NCBI GenBank assembly: GCA_026874595.1 | Contig: CM049306.1 | Location: 55,487,519 to 55,551,518 of the forward strand | Reading direction: 5' to 3' | Source: Sipunculus nudus | Taxonomy: Eukaryota; Annelida; Sipuncula; Golfingiida; Sipunculidae | Length of the DNA stretch: 64,000 nt | Shown here: piece after piece, positions 24,057 through 35,963 of the stretch | How positions within the stretch are numbered: the stretch's first letter is position 1 | How the letters are laid out: each line of letters begins with the position of its first letter | Translations under genes and position numbers: made by a program | Notes under the pieces: generated by a model | Database searches by the model: none | What the model was told of the DNA's origin: nothing | The model's input: only the letters and a program-made list of their open reading frames with translations

Positions 24057-25429
24057 TTAATTATCTTCTAGTTGAAGGCTAAGCACAGATGAATAGAACC
24101 CATCTTGCCTGTGTTCCTCTAGCATGGAACACAAATGAACTTCATCAACCTCCTGTGTACCAAAATATGTGTTAACAACATCTGTAAAAAGACTTGAGTC
24201 AAAATAACTTTGCTCTTGATTTCCAGGCACTGCTCTGGAGTGCTCTGGATTTCTATTCACTGCTCTAGATAATTTCATGATCGTCATATGAGGCACAAAC
24301 TGATCATCACAAACAACTGCCAAACCTTCCTGCTTGAACTTCTTTTGAAGATAATTTATAATTCTTGTCACGCTTTTACTGTACTGTAATTTAGCATACA
24401 GAACCCTTTGATGAAAATCTCCAACACCTTTGAAACACAAGATATCCTGCTCTTTTAAGATTTCACATAAATCCATTTTGGCAGACTTAAGTACCCTGCA
24501 TGCATCTGTGATATGATCAGTGTTCCCTAACTGAAGTGTGCAAAGTGTAACATGTAGATTAGTTGATGCTACCATGTAGTAAATATATTCAGGATGGCGG
24601 TGTAATATCGATGCTTGAACATCAACTACCACTCTTTGTACATCAGGATCAGTTACACGGACACATACAAAATAATTTGGCTTTATATTTTCATGATCTG
24701 TGCCATAAGTTTGTAAAAAATCTATATCCACTCTGTCTTGTGATGGGTAGTCATCATCCCGGGTCTCATGAATATTCATATCTGTTTTGCTGGATGCTTT
24801 TTCTAACCTATCTGCTTCGTCGTTCTCATATTTTTCAATGACATCACTGATGGTCTGACCATCAGCACCACTGCTTGTTGAACCAAACATGAGATCAAGT
24901 CGGTCATTTTTATCCCACACTTTTAAAGTCTTGTATTTAAAATACTGTATCCTATGCTTGGGAATTGCTAAAACACTGTAATCCGCAGATGCCAGGTCCT
25001 CCCAAGAGAAAGCACTGAATGCCTTCTCAATGATACCTTTAAATCTGTCTATATAACCAACAATGAAGCACTCAGCTGGTAGAGAACCATCCCATAATAT
25101 TCTTTTGATGACATCATCTGCCGTTTTCATTGGTGGCTTCTTTCCTGTGGAAGTCTCACTTTTATTTTGTGAACTTTTGGATTTCTTTCCTTTGTTCTTT
25201 TTCCCTTGCACTTTTGTTGCAGGCACTGGCTCAGCTGACTGGCTGACATCAACAGTCACCTGATTTTTTTCCAACCAATCACATGCAATCTTAACCAAGT
25301 GGTGAAGTACAAAAGGCTCATGGTCCTGTTTGCATTCTTCTACTAGCTGGTTCTGCAGTTGCTCTCTGACTGTTTCTGGTAATGTGTTACTTTTCACTAT
25401 TATCTCAGGAGTGACTGAGGGGTAAGCAC
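24057..25429 (-). CDS. LENG9-like gene, coding exon 2 (last)
   Basis: Acceptor CAG at 25430-25432. The exon completes codon 50 (T+GT, Cys) and runs to TAA at 24057-24059. It encodes residues 50-506: the second half of RWD, the Lys-rich linker, MJ1316 and 2H domains. The frame is open upstream of the GTG at 25395-25397, so that GTG is not the start. An imperfect 10-residue duplication (SRAVNRNPEH / SRAVPGNQEQ) lies just after the second HxT motif. Confidence 0.9.
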
Positions 25430-25500
25430 CTGATACAAAAAGAGAGCTGTGTAAGCTATTACATTCAAACTGACCTAAAGAAACACAGATCTGCCTGTGC

Positions 25501-25558
<58 letters not shown>

Positions 25559-25894
25559 ATACATATAAATATATACCATAAAGTGTTGAACTTTCTTAAC
25601 CACACAAAATTTGAAATAAATATCAACATAAAATGTGGATTCAGAAAATGTCCTATTTGTATTTGAAGACATTGTAAAGGATCACTAATTTGTGTTTTTA
25701 ACTTGGAATCAGATCAACAGGTAAGGCTCATTAAAAATAAAATATAAAACTGGAAAAAATTAGTTTACAGGTGAACATACCTGGCACAAATGCCATATAT
25801 TTTGCTTATGTCAACATTAATTGCAAGCACAGCCATTTTAAGTATAACAATTATTGTAAATATAATTAATGTACTGTCATATACACACACACAC

Positions 25895-25971
<77 letters not shown>

Positions 25972-26720
25972 TTACACTAATATAAATACATACAGTCAGG
26001 GTGGTGGTCTAATATTGATTTTAAAAAACTTACTGGCACAAAAAGAACTCATATTAAATGTGAACAAGCAAATTTGTGGAATTTATGTCCTCCTCTTCTG
26101 CCTCTGGATGATGTCTCCACATGTCATAAATTTTGTTCTGAATTTGGAACAAAAGGAAAATTTTTTGTTTGTTTTGGAGCTGGTGATAATAAATTTTCAG
26201 ACAGACACTCCAAAACCAATCCCAGTTAAGGTATGCATGAGAGCAATCACTGACCCAAATTTGAATGAAACCGGATAATATTTTGGAAAGTTATCACATG
26301 GAAACAAAAAACCTGATAGACGGACAGACAGAAGGACAGCTAGACAAACCCAAATCAATGTCCCCCTTTCCTCTGAAACAGGGGATAATAACCAGTTTCT
26401 TTAGCTGTGAGTGTGAAGTGTTACATCTATACTAGTAGACAATGTTAGGATAACAGGTAAACTTACCACTGAGAATTTGGAATGGAAATCATATTAAACC
26501 AATTGCTTCAAGTGCATAACTGCTATTTAGACTGGATTTTATATTAATTATAAAGATTGTGGTGTTACTTACAGGTCAGCTGGAATTTTAGGGTACAGGT
26601 GCTAAATTTGATGTCAACCAAGTATGTGAAGTCCCCTACATCTTCAAGTACTCTGCAGTCCTTTCCATATTCTGCTTTTAGCTGCTCTATTTCTTTTTGC
26701 TGGTCATACAAGCTGGCCAT
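24057..26720 (-). CDS. LENG9-like protein: RWD + MJ1316 + 2H phosphoesterase domains
   Basis: Two coding exons, 26720-26573 and 25429-24057, join in frame (148 + 1373 nt) to encode 506 residues. Residues 1 to about 105 form an RWD domain; the join creates the RWD hallmark YPSVTP at 52-57. A Lys-rich linker spans about 124-150. Residues 153-234 match the MJ1316/DUF504 domain (ILWDGSLP, VGYIDRF, FSAFSWED, VLAIPKHRIQYF, VWD...DLMFGS). Residues about 300-506 form a 2H-phosphoesterase, AKAP7/2'-5' RNA ligase-like domain with both catalytic HxT motifs, HVT (342-344) and HMT (430-432). From family knowledge, MJ1316 is predicted to recognise cyclic-phosphate RNA ends and 2H enzymes act on 2',3'-cyclic or 2'-5' linkages, so a role in RNA end processing is inferred, probably cytosolic. 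Human LENG9, as I remember it, shares the last two domains. All expected catalytic residues are present. Confidence 0.9.
25430..26572 (-). other. Intron of the LENG9-like gene with TA microsatellites
   Basis: A GT-AG intron (GTAAGT donor; acceptor preceded by TTTTGTAT). It holds (TA)n near 25508-25546 and a longer TA tract near 25898-25967. The latter creates a spurious Ile-Tyr-rich frame on the plus strand. Confidence 0.8.
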
Positions 26721-26729
26721 TGATATTCT
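26573..26729 (-). CDS. LENG9-like gene, coding exon 1 (RWD N-terminal half)
   Basis: The exon is bounded by acceptor CAG (26730-26732) and donor GTAAGT (26572-26567). ATG at 26720-26718 begins MASLYDQQKEIEQLKAEYGK, a typical RWD first helix, then strands VLEDVGDFTYLVDIKF and CTLKFQLT. The presence of an acceptor means that at least one further upstream exon exists; bases 26721-26729 may be 5' UTR or, with the exon at 27049, three more codons. Confidence 0.85.
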
Positions 26730-26828
26730 CTGTAACAAAAAGTGTTAATGGGATATTAACATATGCAATAATATGTGCAATATCTCAGGTTATAAGTTTA
26801 TCTTAGCTGAATATAAATGTTTTCAAGG

Positions 26829-26965
26829 AAAACTATCCCTGCACATGAACTTCTGGTACTCGATCTGTCGAAGTTCACCTGTTTTATATGTTGTTATGGT
26901 TCTGTATGTTAGTAAACACAGTCCACATGCCTGATCTTGCTCATGCACAACAACTAAATAAAACT
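26829..26965 (+). repeat. Dispersed repeat family F fragment
   Basis: Similar to 58185-58340: CCCTGCACA, then TTGTTATGG(T/C)TCTG and TA(G/T)TAAACACAGTCCA in the same order. Function unknown. Confidence 0.5.
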
Positions 26966-27048
26966 GAATTTGTCCAATACAATATCAAGGTGGCATGTTT
27001 AAGTATGGTACATAAATGTATGTTATGTTTATGTATCTTGCCACTTAC

Positions 27049-27090
27049 CATGCCCGGTGAGAGCTAATTTTTACTTGTGTACAGGAATAT
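27049..27090 (-). CDS. Candidate 5' exon of the LENG9-like gene, ending in an in-frame ATG
   Basis: On the minus strand CACCGGGCATG is followed directly by a consensus donor GTAAGT (27048-27043). Joined to the exon at 26729, the ATG reads in frame through AGA ATA TCA into ATG GCC, adding four residues (MRIS) before MASLYDQ. Context has G at -3. The 5' boundary and transcription start are unknown; 27090 is only a nominal limit. Confidence 0.35.
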
Positions 27091-28052
27091 GCAAAATTTG
27101 TTTTGAAACTAAAATTTCTCTGAAACTATATTTTTAGCATAGTACACTGTATAACATGTGAAAAGATCCTTTTAAACAGTTAATTTAAATAGTAGCAAGA
27201 AAAGGTATTGTTATCTGATTAAAATGGATGTAGACTGATGAACACTTGAGGGTATAGAGACAATCAAAAAACAGTTAAAAGACTGCATGAACATGATTTT
27301 ACCTGTGAAAACCCTCAAATTATTAGGTCAACTGTCTGACTGTATGGCTATGTTGCTTTAAGTTGAAGGTAAGAATATTTAAGTCTTAAAACCCATCATA
27401 TTCCATTTTACAGGGAATAATAGGTGTTTTAATGAACTGGACCATATGTCCTTGACCACCATAAATTTCCAGAAAAAGGAATATATTTCTCTCTTGGCCT
27501 TGTTTGTGAAAAGAACACTACATCTGTAAAGGCATTTTATATGTAGCATGATTATATATCTGTTCTAGATAAAATACATAGTTCACTTCAATTTTACTTA
27601 TTATCAAGTCTCCAAATATTACTTCTGTGTTGAAAGAACTATACACTTGATCCAAAATTGTCTTATCTATTGAGTTTAACTCCTACTGAATACCAAATCT
27701 GCTCTATTTAGGTCTTACTTTAGACATACAGATCTGGTTGTTACGGTTTGTCATTTTCATTATTTTTCTCTTGTTTTTTCTTGATAGGATCACTGTCAAT
27801 ATTATTTAATCCTTACAATAATAGTATACTTTTTCCCTTTGTTGTTTTACCTAGATTTCATCATTTTTTAATTACTTTAGAAATAATGATGAAACCTTTT
27901 TTTACATTTGTAATTTTTAGTCATAGATATGTTGTCTTTGTGGTTTCCTGAATGCTTATTGCAAATTTCCAATATTTTATTGATGATGTAGGTCCCAATC
28001 TGAACAAGTAAGGAGTGCTTTTTTTTTAACATTGATCAGTCAGATAATGCCT

Positions 28053-30284
28053 TAAGCCCCATTTACATGCACACATTTACTCCTGTGAGTATATATATAT
28101 GTATACCGTGACCATGTAAGTTAATTTACTTATGTAAGTATACTGTGTCTTGTGAACAGATTTGCATCTGTGAGTATATATACTCCCGTAGTAAACTGAC
28201 ATGAGTAAAAGTATACGTGTATTTGCATGACCTTAGGAGGTGATGCAAAAGTATATTTTTATGTATGTAACTAGAGGTGCAGACCAAATGGTTTGGACTG
28301 GTCCAGTCAACAATTCTGAGATGGACTGGAAAGGACTGCTAAACCAAAATACCAGACTGCTTAACCCTGGACCAGACTGGTCTGGACCTGTCTGGACTGC
28401 TCTGCCTAGCATTAATTTTAAAGTCTGCAATAAATATTGATACACATAATAGAAACACATAATAATATGTGTGATAATATATGTCCAAAACATGATCCAC
28501 ATAAAAATTTCTGCCTACAGCCCTCCTCTAAAAAATTGGAAGAAAAATCAGCCTGCCCCATATTTTGACCACTGTTTCTCCTGCACAGGCCTCGCAGTTT
28601 TCTTTCCATAAAGTACCTTTCCCAGAAGACAAGGAATAATAGATGGTTGAATGATGTGTTTCAAATTCACAGATGATAGCATACATTATTGTGTATAAAG
28701 ATATGCATAACATCGCAAGTGTTAATGGTCATATTTGAATTAAAACAAGGGACCCATTGGTCACGTTGCTCAGCTGAATTTTGGAAATTTTCAGCAAATG
28801 CAAAATAAACTTTTTATATAGTAACATGTCCATAAAATAACTATGGGAATGTATGAATACCTGTCAGATAGAATAAAGCAGAAAGTGGAGATTAGCTGCA
28901 GTATAATTATATACATTTAATTTATTTACTGAAATAAAATGCTGTAATTTTTTTTTTATTCCATTTTCAAATGAGCATAAACTAAAGTATATATTTTACT
29001 GTGTAATACATGAAAATTGTGGCCTGAAACCATTCAAATAATGCAATAGGGGTAAAAACATGTGCCTTAGAGTTATATGAAAGGATACATTTGACCAACA
29101 AAAAATGTGTTAATGTTATTAATAAGTCTGGATTGAGGGAAGGAGGAAAGAGAGAAAGAGAGAGAGAGGAGAAGCATTAAATATGGCTTATAGGAAAAAG
29201 AGCTGATTAATAATTATAATGCAACTAATGATTAACAGAGATGGACGGACAGAGCTGATCACTTAACGTCCCATTCTGATGAGGCAAGAATATATGTTTC
29301 AATTAGATCCTAATTTTTTTTTATAACACTATTTTTTTTCTCATTTAATAAATCCTTGTACAATTGCTATAAAATTAATGGACAAGTTCACAGGTGCAAG
29401 GGTTCAATGGAAAGGGGGGGGGGGGGGTTAATGGAGAGAGTTACAACACATCTGTATATACCAACAGGTTATGATATTTAAGGCAACAGTTTTACAGAAT
29501 GAAAAGTTTACCTGCTGTTATCATCTTGAAACAAATATGTGGACAGATGGCCACTGTGACCTTGACCTTTGACATGATGACCCCAAAATCAATCAGATTC
29601 TTCCCCTATTGGCTGGTCAGCTATATGTTGAACAGTGCAAGATGGAAGGTTTGCAATGAAAAGTTTGGCTTAAAATGCATCCCCAGTTTTTCTTATAAGT
29701 GGGACCTGTTACCTTGACCTTTGACCCCAAAATCATTTGAGTTTTTGCATTAGACTTGGAGATGGACTATATATATATATAAGGCAATTCTGAAATCCAT
29801 GTGTTAATCCAAACTGGGGTTATTATCAGGAAACAAATTTGATGGACATACAGGAAGACGAAAAACAGATGGACATTGTGGTTAAAATAGGACATCCACT
29901 TATTCAAGAGGGGCCCTAAAAACACACAAGGTTTCAGGACACAGATGAAACCTCAGTTGCAAATCTGAAAGTATCAATATAATTTAGTTTAATGGTCCAG
30001 ATTGCCCAAGTCTGGAATGTCCTAATTGGAAAAAGTCTGTCCAACATGAAATAGAATAATTCGTTTCTATAGCTATATAGTGTCATCATTCAAAGAGGAA
30101 ATATGCACCCCTGAGCTTTAGGTCCTTGGGCCCTTGTTTATTCTTGTAGTGTTTTTATACATCGACTGTATAATGACATGTGAGCTTAATGTAAATATAG
30201 AATTTTACTCACAGGTGTAAATCAATTTACTCTATGTTCATAAATCATTATATGAGTAAATGTCTGCATGTGAACAGGGCTTTA
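28053..30284. mobile_element. Possible element with ~30-bp inverted ends, holding another repeat
   Basis: TAAGCCCCATTTACATGCAC plus ACATTTACTC at 28053-28082 is imperfectly complementary to 30254-30284 (GAGTAAATGTCTGCATGTGA, then ACAGGGCTTTA). Sequences next to both ends share TGTGAGTA/TACTCACA words. A palindromic repeat split by a later insertion would explain this. Confidence 0.4.
28755..29490 (+). repeat. Dispersed repeat family E, uninterrupted copy
   Basis: Matches 2525-2785 followed by 4145-4660 without the 1.35-kb interruption. It includes a short AG run near 29155 and a G run near 29416-29427. No coding frame. Confidence 0.6.
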
Positions 30285-30937
30285 CATGTTGTTTTTATTT
30301 GTTATTTACACAGATTCAGAGTTCCAACTTTAAAAAAAAATTAAAGCCAGCTTTTGGAATAGGCCCCTTTAATTTAAAGAATTTCATGTAATGTATTGCT
30401 CCACCTGGGATGTCTGATTCATTACTTCACTAATTTTAAACACTGAGTCTGAGGGAATAAGTGAATATATCATTCATGTTGTTATAAATGTTAATATTTT
30501 TTTCAGGTGTGGCATCAAGCAATATTCTGAATCAATTTAGACTGTATGATGACCATATTTTTTATCTATTTATTCACAACGACACTTTTGATAATAACGA
30601 AAACGACAAATGAGAAGCAGATTCTTATACAAGATAATACCTGTCAAACCTGTCACCTTCAAATGAACATGTTGATGTTAACAACGACTGGTGCCATTAT
30701 AAATTACAAAGCTGTAACATTTTGCCGTTTAAATGTAATCTCAGGATCAATCATTATATTTATTACGAATAAAATTTTTTTGTGATATTACCTTTTCATA
30801 ATCATACGTTCTAATTTTTATTAATAAAATCTAAAATTGAGATAAATTAGGTACGAAAATTGATTAAAACATAACAAGTGAATTGCTGTTAAATAAATGT
30901 GAGAATTAATTCACTGATTGAAAGACGCTCATAGTTC

Positions 30938-31063
30938 ATGGAAAACTCACGAGGTGTCAGGCCAATCTGTCATAATGGATGCCGGAGGAGGGTCCCCAAA
31001 TTTGGGAAGACGGGGCTTGCCCAAGCTCCGGGAGGTGTTCAGGAGACCCAGGGAGGACTCTGA
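30938..31063 (+). promoter_or_regulatory. Upstream ORF overlapping the STRIP start codon
   Basis: An ATG at 30938 opens a 41-codon frame, ending with TGA at 31061-31063, that overlaps the STRIP ATG (30975) in another frame. Its context is weak (T at -3, G at +4), whereas the STRIP start has A at -3 and G at +4, so leaky scanning would favour STRIP. It matters only if transcription starts upstream of 30938. Confidence 0.45.
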
Positions 31064-31064
31064 G
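30975..31064 (+). CDS. STRIP1: STRIP exon 1 (residues 1-30)
   Basis: Starts [20 protein letters not shown] and ends EDSE at donor GTAAAA, phase 0. It is poorly conserved apart from the R-x-D-S-E end, which parallels human RKDSEG. The 5' UTR length is unknown. Confidence 0.85.
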
Positions 31065-34000
31065 GTAAAATCCAAAACCCTGAACAAGGATCAGGCTGAT
31101 CTGATTGTTCTCCAACTGAGAATTTGCATTAATAAGCCCTATCTGCAGTGATGTATTACCTGTTTTTCTGCCACTGGATGACAGCTAACGAAAGTACAGT
31201 ACAGTGGACCCAGTCACCTATTTGCTACCCCACACACAAGAGTTGAAACAATAGATGTTTATCATATAATTCATAGAAATGAGATCGTAGATTGGGGGTC
31301 TAAGCCTCTATGAAAATAGGCTTTAGTATGATTTTAGAACACTGGCTGCATGCATCTTCTAGGGGTAGCTGGACACTTGGCCGAAACTCCAGTTCACATA
31401 ACTTGGCGATGTGACCAATCAGCAATCTTGGCGAAGTGTCCAATATATGGCCATATAAATATTCGGCACAACAATTTAATTACTCCCACCGCAGTATTAC
31501 ATGCCGGGTGGATCCAGGATTTTGGAAAGGGGAGGGTCCAACCAAGGACGATTAAAAAAAAACTAAAAAAGGTCCTCTTGTCTGGAAAAGAGGGGGTCCA
31601 GGTCGCAAGGTGACAGAAGAGAAAAATTTTGAATTTCACTGAAATCAGCGACTGTATGCATAAATGTGAAAGTTTTAGGCAAGCTACCTTAATTAAATTA
31701 TGCTTGGAATTTAAAAGGTACTTGATAAATCGTCAGTTGCACGAATCGCTGGCGAAATGTCCTGCAAAGCTCGGCAAACTGGAATTCAAGTGATGTGACC
31801 TGTATTCCTCCTGGGGTGTAGCATAAATTGTTGCATTTCTACAATTACATATCCCTCCATACTCTCATTAAATAATAGGTCATATTACACCTCTGGTCTA
31901 GCAGTGTGAGCCTGCATACAGGGTTGCCATTTTGCTGGCAGTGGATACATGACATGGCCACAGGTCCTTGAATCACTATTAAAACATGTCATTATGGCCC
32001 TATATAGCCTCATACTACCCATAGTAATATAGAGACACGAGGTATAAAGCAACTGTTGGAGGACCCCGAGTGACCTGCTGAATAAACACTATCAAATTAC
32101 AAAATGGATTTTTGTTCACACCTGAAGTACCTTAAATTAGAAGTGAAGAAGCTTAAACAACCTGAGTTCCTCATTTTGAGTGTGGGTGTGTGCAGCAGCC
32201 CCCATATATAAACATTAAGTATCTGTTTAATAAATAACTAATTAATTTAGTAACTTGTGCTTCACAATAAGTGGTATTAGATACATTCTGGTTGAAATCC
32301 TCATTATCATCAACAACCTCATTTTCAGCTCTTTTTCTTTGAGGACTACCGATCTTGGGGTTGCAGCTTCAAATATAGATGGAGACCACTATATATTTTT
32401 TGTGGTCAGTATAGTGGTCTTGATTTCTTTTCAGAGTATGTTTTATGTGGTCAATATAGAGGTCTTGATTTCTTTTCAGAGTATGGGAGACTTCCCTGAC
32501 CTGGACTTTGTGTATGCGGATGCTGACCAGTATTCATCTGAGATATCAGGTAGCTTTGTATTACTAAGCTGACTGATAATTGAATAGTAAGGTTTGGAAA
32601 AGGGTTCTGATGTATTGCTGATCATTTTATTGACAGACATTTCTGTTCTTAGGGTATTAAAAAAATGTTCTTAAAGTTTTTTAACAGGTTCTTGAATTTT
32701 TAGCTCAGCTGACTATAAGTCATCTCAGCTATAGTCGTGGTCTATTGTCCGTCGTCCGTCCGTCTGTCCGTAGATGTGGCACCTTTTGGAACCGTAAGAC
32801 CTACAAATCCAAAATTCAGCATAATGTTAGATGTCCCCAAGATCCCCTACCAAGCCGAAAACTGGGTCTTTGTGACTTTGTTCCTTTGAGATATTTAGGA
32901 AAAACCTCAATTTTTTATTAAAAACCTATTTTGACACTTCAGGACTGCCTAATATCAAAACCACTCCTCTGTTTTTCCTCATATTTATCATAAATATTCT
33001 TCCATATAGTTCCTATTTACAAGCCAGAAATTAAGTCTGTTAAGTATAAATTCTTTAAGTTATGGGCCCGAACATAATGGACTTTGTAAAAAATCAGGAA
33101 AAATATTTACGTAACATATAAAAATTTAGAAACTAGAGTCTATTTTCCAAAGTATATAACTGTGTTTAATTAAGATTAAATTGTTTACCCAAAATTAGAT
33201 CTGAATTTTGTCAATTTTTTAAGTTATTAGCATAAATTAAAATCAGTACCTTAAATTTTGCCCAACTTTGACCATGGCACGTTTTTTTCCTGTAAGTACC
33301 ATTGATTTAATTTTCACAGCATGTAAACATAAATATTTAATTTGTTTTAATCTGAAATTTGAAAATAAAAGCTTGAAAATTAAGCTAGTTATTGATTTTT
33401 GAGGCTCTATTGTAGTCATTTGCTTTGATTACAGATTAAAGATGCAGGGTCCCACTCCAGGTCACTGGAAGTCAGTTATGGCAGGGTTTCTGATTTGTTA
33501 CAGTCACTGGGGGAGATCCCCTGCTGTGACAGGTGTACTGTTATTCTCATCTCCCCCACCAAGTGTTATGGAGTAATTGTTATTGTTTTCACGGTATCTC
33601 CTTAATTGTAATGCTGTTTCCACTCCAATATGCATAAACTTTCCTTAAAAAAGTAATTCAAGGTATAATCCAGAAGGTGCAATGTTGTGTAATGTTGCAT
33701 TTATAAAGAAATCAATTTTCTTTTAAATGATTTTAACAAATATAATTGAACCCATCAGTTTGCTTAAATTTATAAAATATGAAGCACATTATGGATAAAT
33801 AAAGATACAATTAAAAATTGTGAAATCTAAATCAAGTATTATTTTTAGATATTTATTGTTTTGCAGATTTATTGTTGTGGTAAAAAAAAAATAAACATTT
33901 GTATGCATGATGTGGTGTTATCTGACAAGATTGAGATTTATGATGATGCAATTGAGAATTATGAATCAACTTTTATATTCAGATATATATGTTATATTGG

Positions 34001-35919
34001 CAGTGTATAGAAATATAAACTTATAATAAAAAATTGCTGTGATAAAAAAATGAGGATCTAATCCAAACATTTGTTAATTATTTTCCTGCCTCAGCAGAAT
34101 TGGAGATCAGGCTTTGTTTGCCCTGTATGTGTATGCAGAAGTGTTGTTAATCCTACCATCTCCTCCCCCCCCCCCTGCTGCCATTGATTCCTGTGCACTG
34201 GGACATTAGTTTTTATTGCAAATGTGTCAAATTTATTTAATTAAAAAAATGTGTATATACACTATAATTATATAGATATATTGTAACTCCCGCCATTCCA
34301 CAGTGTAATATGTTTGATATTTGTCAAGACTTGACAGCCTTTGTTTGTATTCTTGTAGAATTATACAGCTACACAGAGGAACCAGAGTACCACCAGAACC
34401 AGAAGTACTTTGACGAGACACTCAGTGATTCAGGTAAAAACGGTCCTTAGTTCCGATTATTTGTCTGAGTTTTAAGGCCCACAGATAGTGAAAAAAAGGA
34501 AAAATTATGGGTTTTGTCCCCTTCAGCTGTCAAGCTTAGACAATAATCGGGCTTTATTGATTTTAAGTTTCAACAAGGGTATGTGGAGCTTTGCTTTTGC
34601 TTTTTTTTTTGCCCATCATATGACAGGAGTATTAGGTATGGGATAACCATCCTCTGTCCGTCCGTTAACTTTTAGTGTTGCAATGATAACTTACCGGGGC
34701 TTTGATGGATTCTCACTAAACTCCCCATAACTACTTACAAACAGATTATCTGGCCTAAGTTCGATTATGGGCAAAATCCATGCATATTTAATAAGGTCAC
34801 AGGTCACTAGGCTACTTTGTTGTGTTGCCGTGAGAGCTTACAAAGAATATGAAGGATTTTGATAAAACTCATCAGAAATGTTAATCAAAATATCTCGCCT
34901 AAGTTCAATTTCCAGCAAAATCCACAAATATTTATTGAGGTCAGAGGTCACTTCACTTTGGAGGCACCATGGTGACAAAAAGCATATGGATTTTCATGCA
35001 ACTCATACACATTTACTAATAGAGTTTCTCATTTTCGTTAAATTGCTCAGCAGATTTCATTTCACGCATATTAATGAGGTCACAAGACATAAGACAGGTG
35101 TATTATGCTCATTTGCGGTGCTCTTGTTCTTGAATCTGATACTGTGGTTACTGTTTTATTTGCAAGGTTTTAACTTCATGGTATTTGCGAATGTGAAATA
35201 ATCACAAAGATGAAACCCTTGGAGATAAGATGCCCCATCAACGAAGATGAACAAGAGGGAATAATGCATCAGCACAAACAAATAAGTTGAAATAACCTAA
35301 TCAGCAAACCAATCGGTGCTTGGTATCGAAACTGGCCTGTACATACAAGCATTAATTACTGTAGTACACACTGTTATCACAGGGGATATATGACCAGAGC
35401 ACGGGTTCTGCTGTACTTTGATTTGTAGGTTCTGTTGCTGTCGTGAAAATGAAACCTTTGTGAAACATTCAAAATTAAGAAATCATGAAGTTTCAGCCTC
35501 GGGAATATAAAGCCAACCACAGTATCCGGTCTGTAGGTCAAAGAAATTATTCTGTAAACCAGACATGGGGTCTATTACAGTTGTTCTATTACTATTACTA
35601 TTACTATTACTTTCAATTTCTGATATTCCTATTACTATTACTATTACCACATTTTATCTTCTATTACTATTACTATTACTATTACTGGGGTATCTATTAC
35701 TATTACTATTACTATTACATAAACTGATGGGAGGATTCTAGCCTTTGCGCAGCCATGAGTGCTATAAACTAGCACTGCAATCACATTTTTATATTATATA
35801 TTAATATTAGAAGCACCTATATCTTCATGTTACCCACACAATTTTCTTATACTGTGTCTGTCATTAACAATAAGCCTAATGATACTGGAGATCTTAATTA
35901 TTTCAGCTTCTTTAATTCT

Positions 35920-35963
<44 letters not shown>

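Larger units (their letters stand above)
27091..30900. promoter_or_regulatory. Divergent intergenic region between the LENG9-like and STRIP genes
   Basis: About 3.8 kb separating two genes transcribed away from each other, so both promoters should lie here or close by. No clear TATA or initiator signature was found. It contains family-E copy 2, inverted ends at 28053 and 30254, and a TGGACTGG-rich repeat (28280-28410). Confidence 0.4.

Noticed and set aside
24563-25263. Plus-strand frames of 92 and 66 codons
   Set aside because: Antisense shadows of the LENG9-like coding exon.
25790-26278. 162-codon frame with a long Ile-Tyr run
   Set aside because: Translation of a TA microsatellite inside the LENG9-like intron, on the opposite strand.
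30918-30974. Longer STRIP N-terminus starting at 30918
   Set aside because: The codon there is TTG; the first in-frame ATG is 30975, with a good context.
35485-35727. Tyr-rich 80-codon frame
   Set aside because: Translation of the TATTAC repeat cluster.
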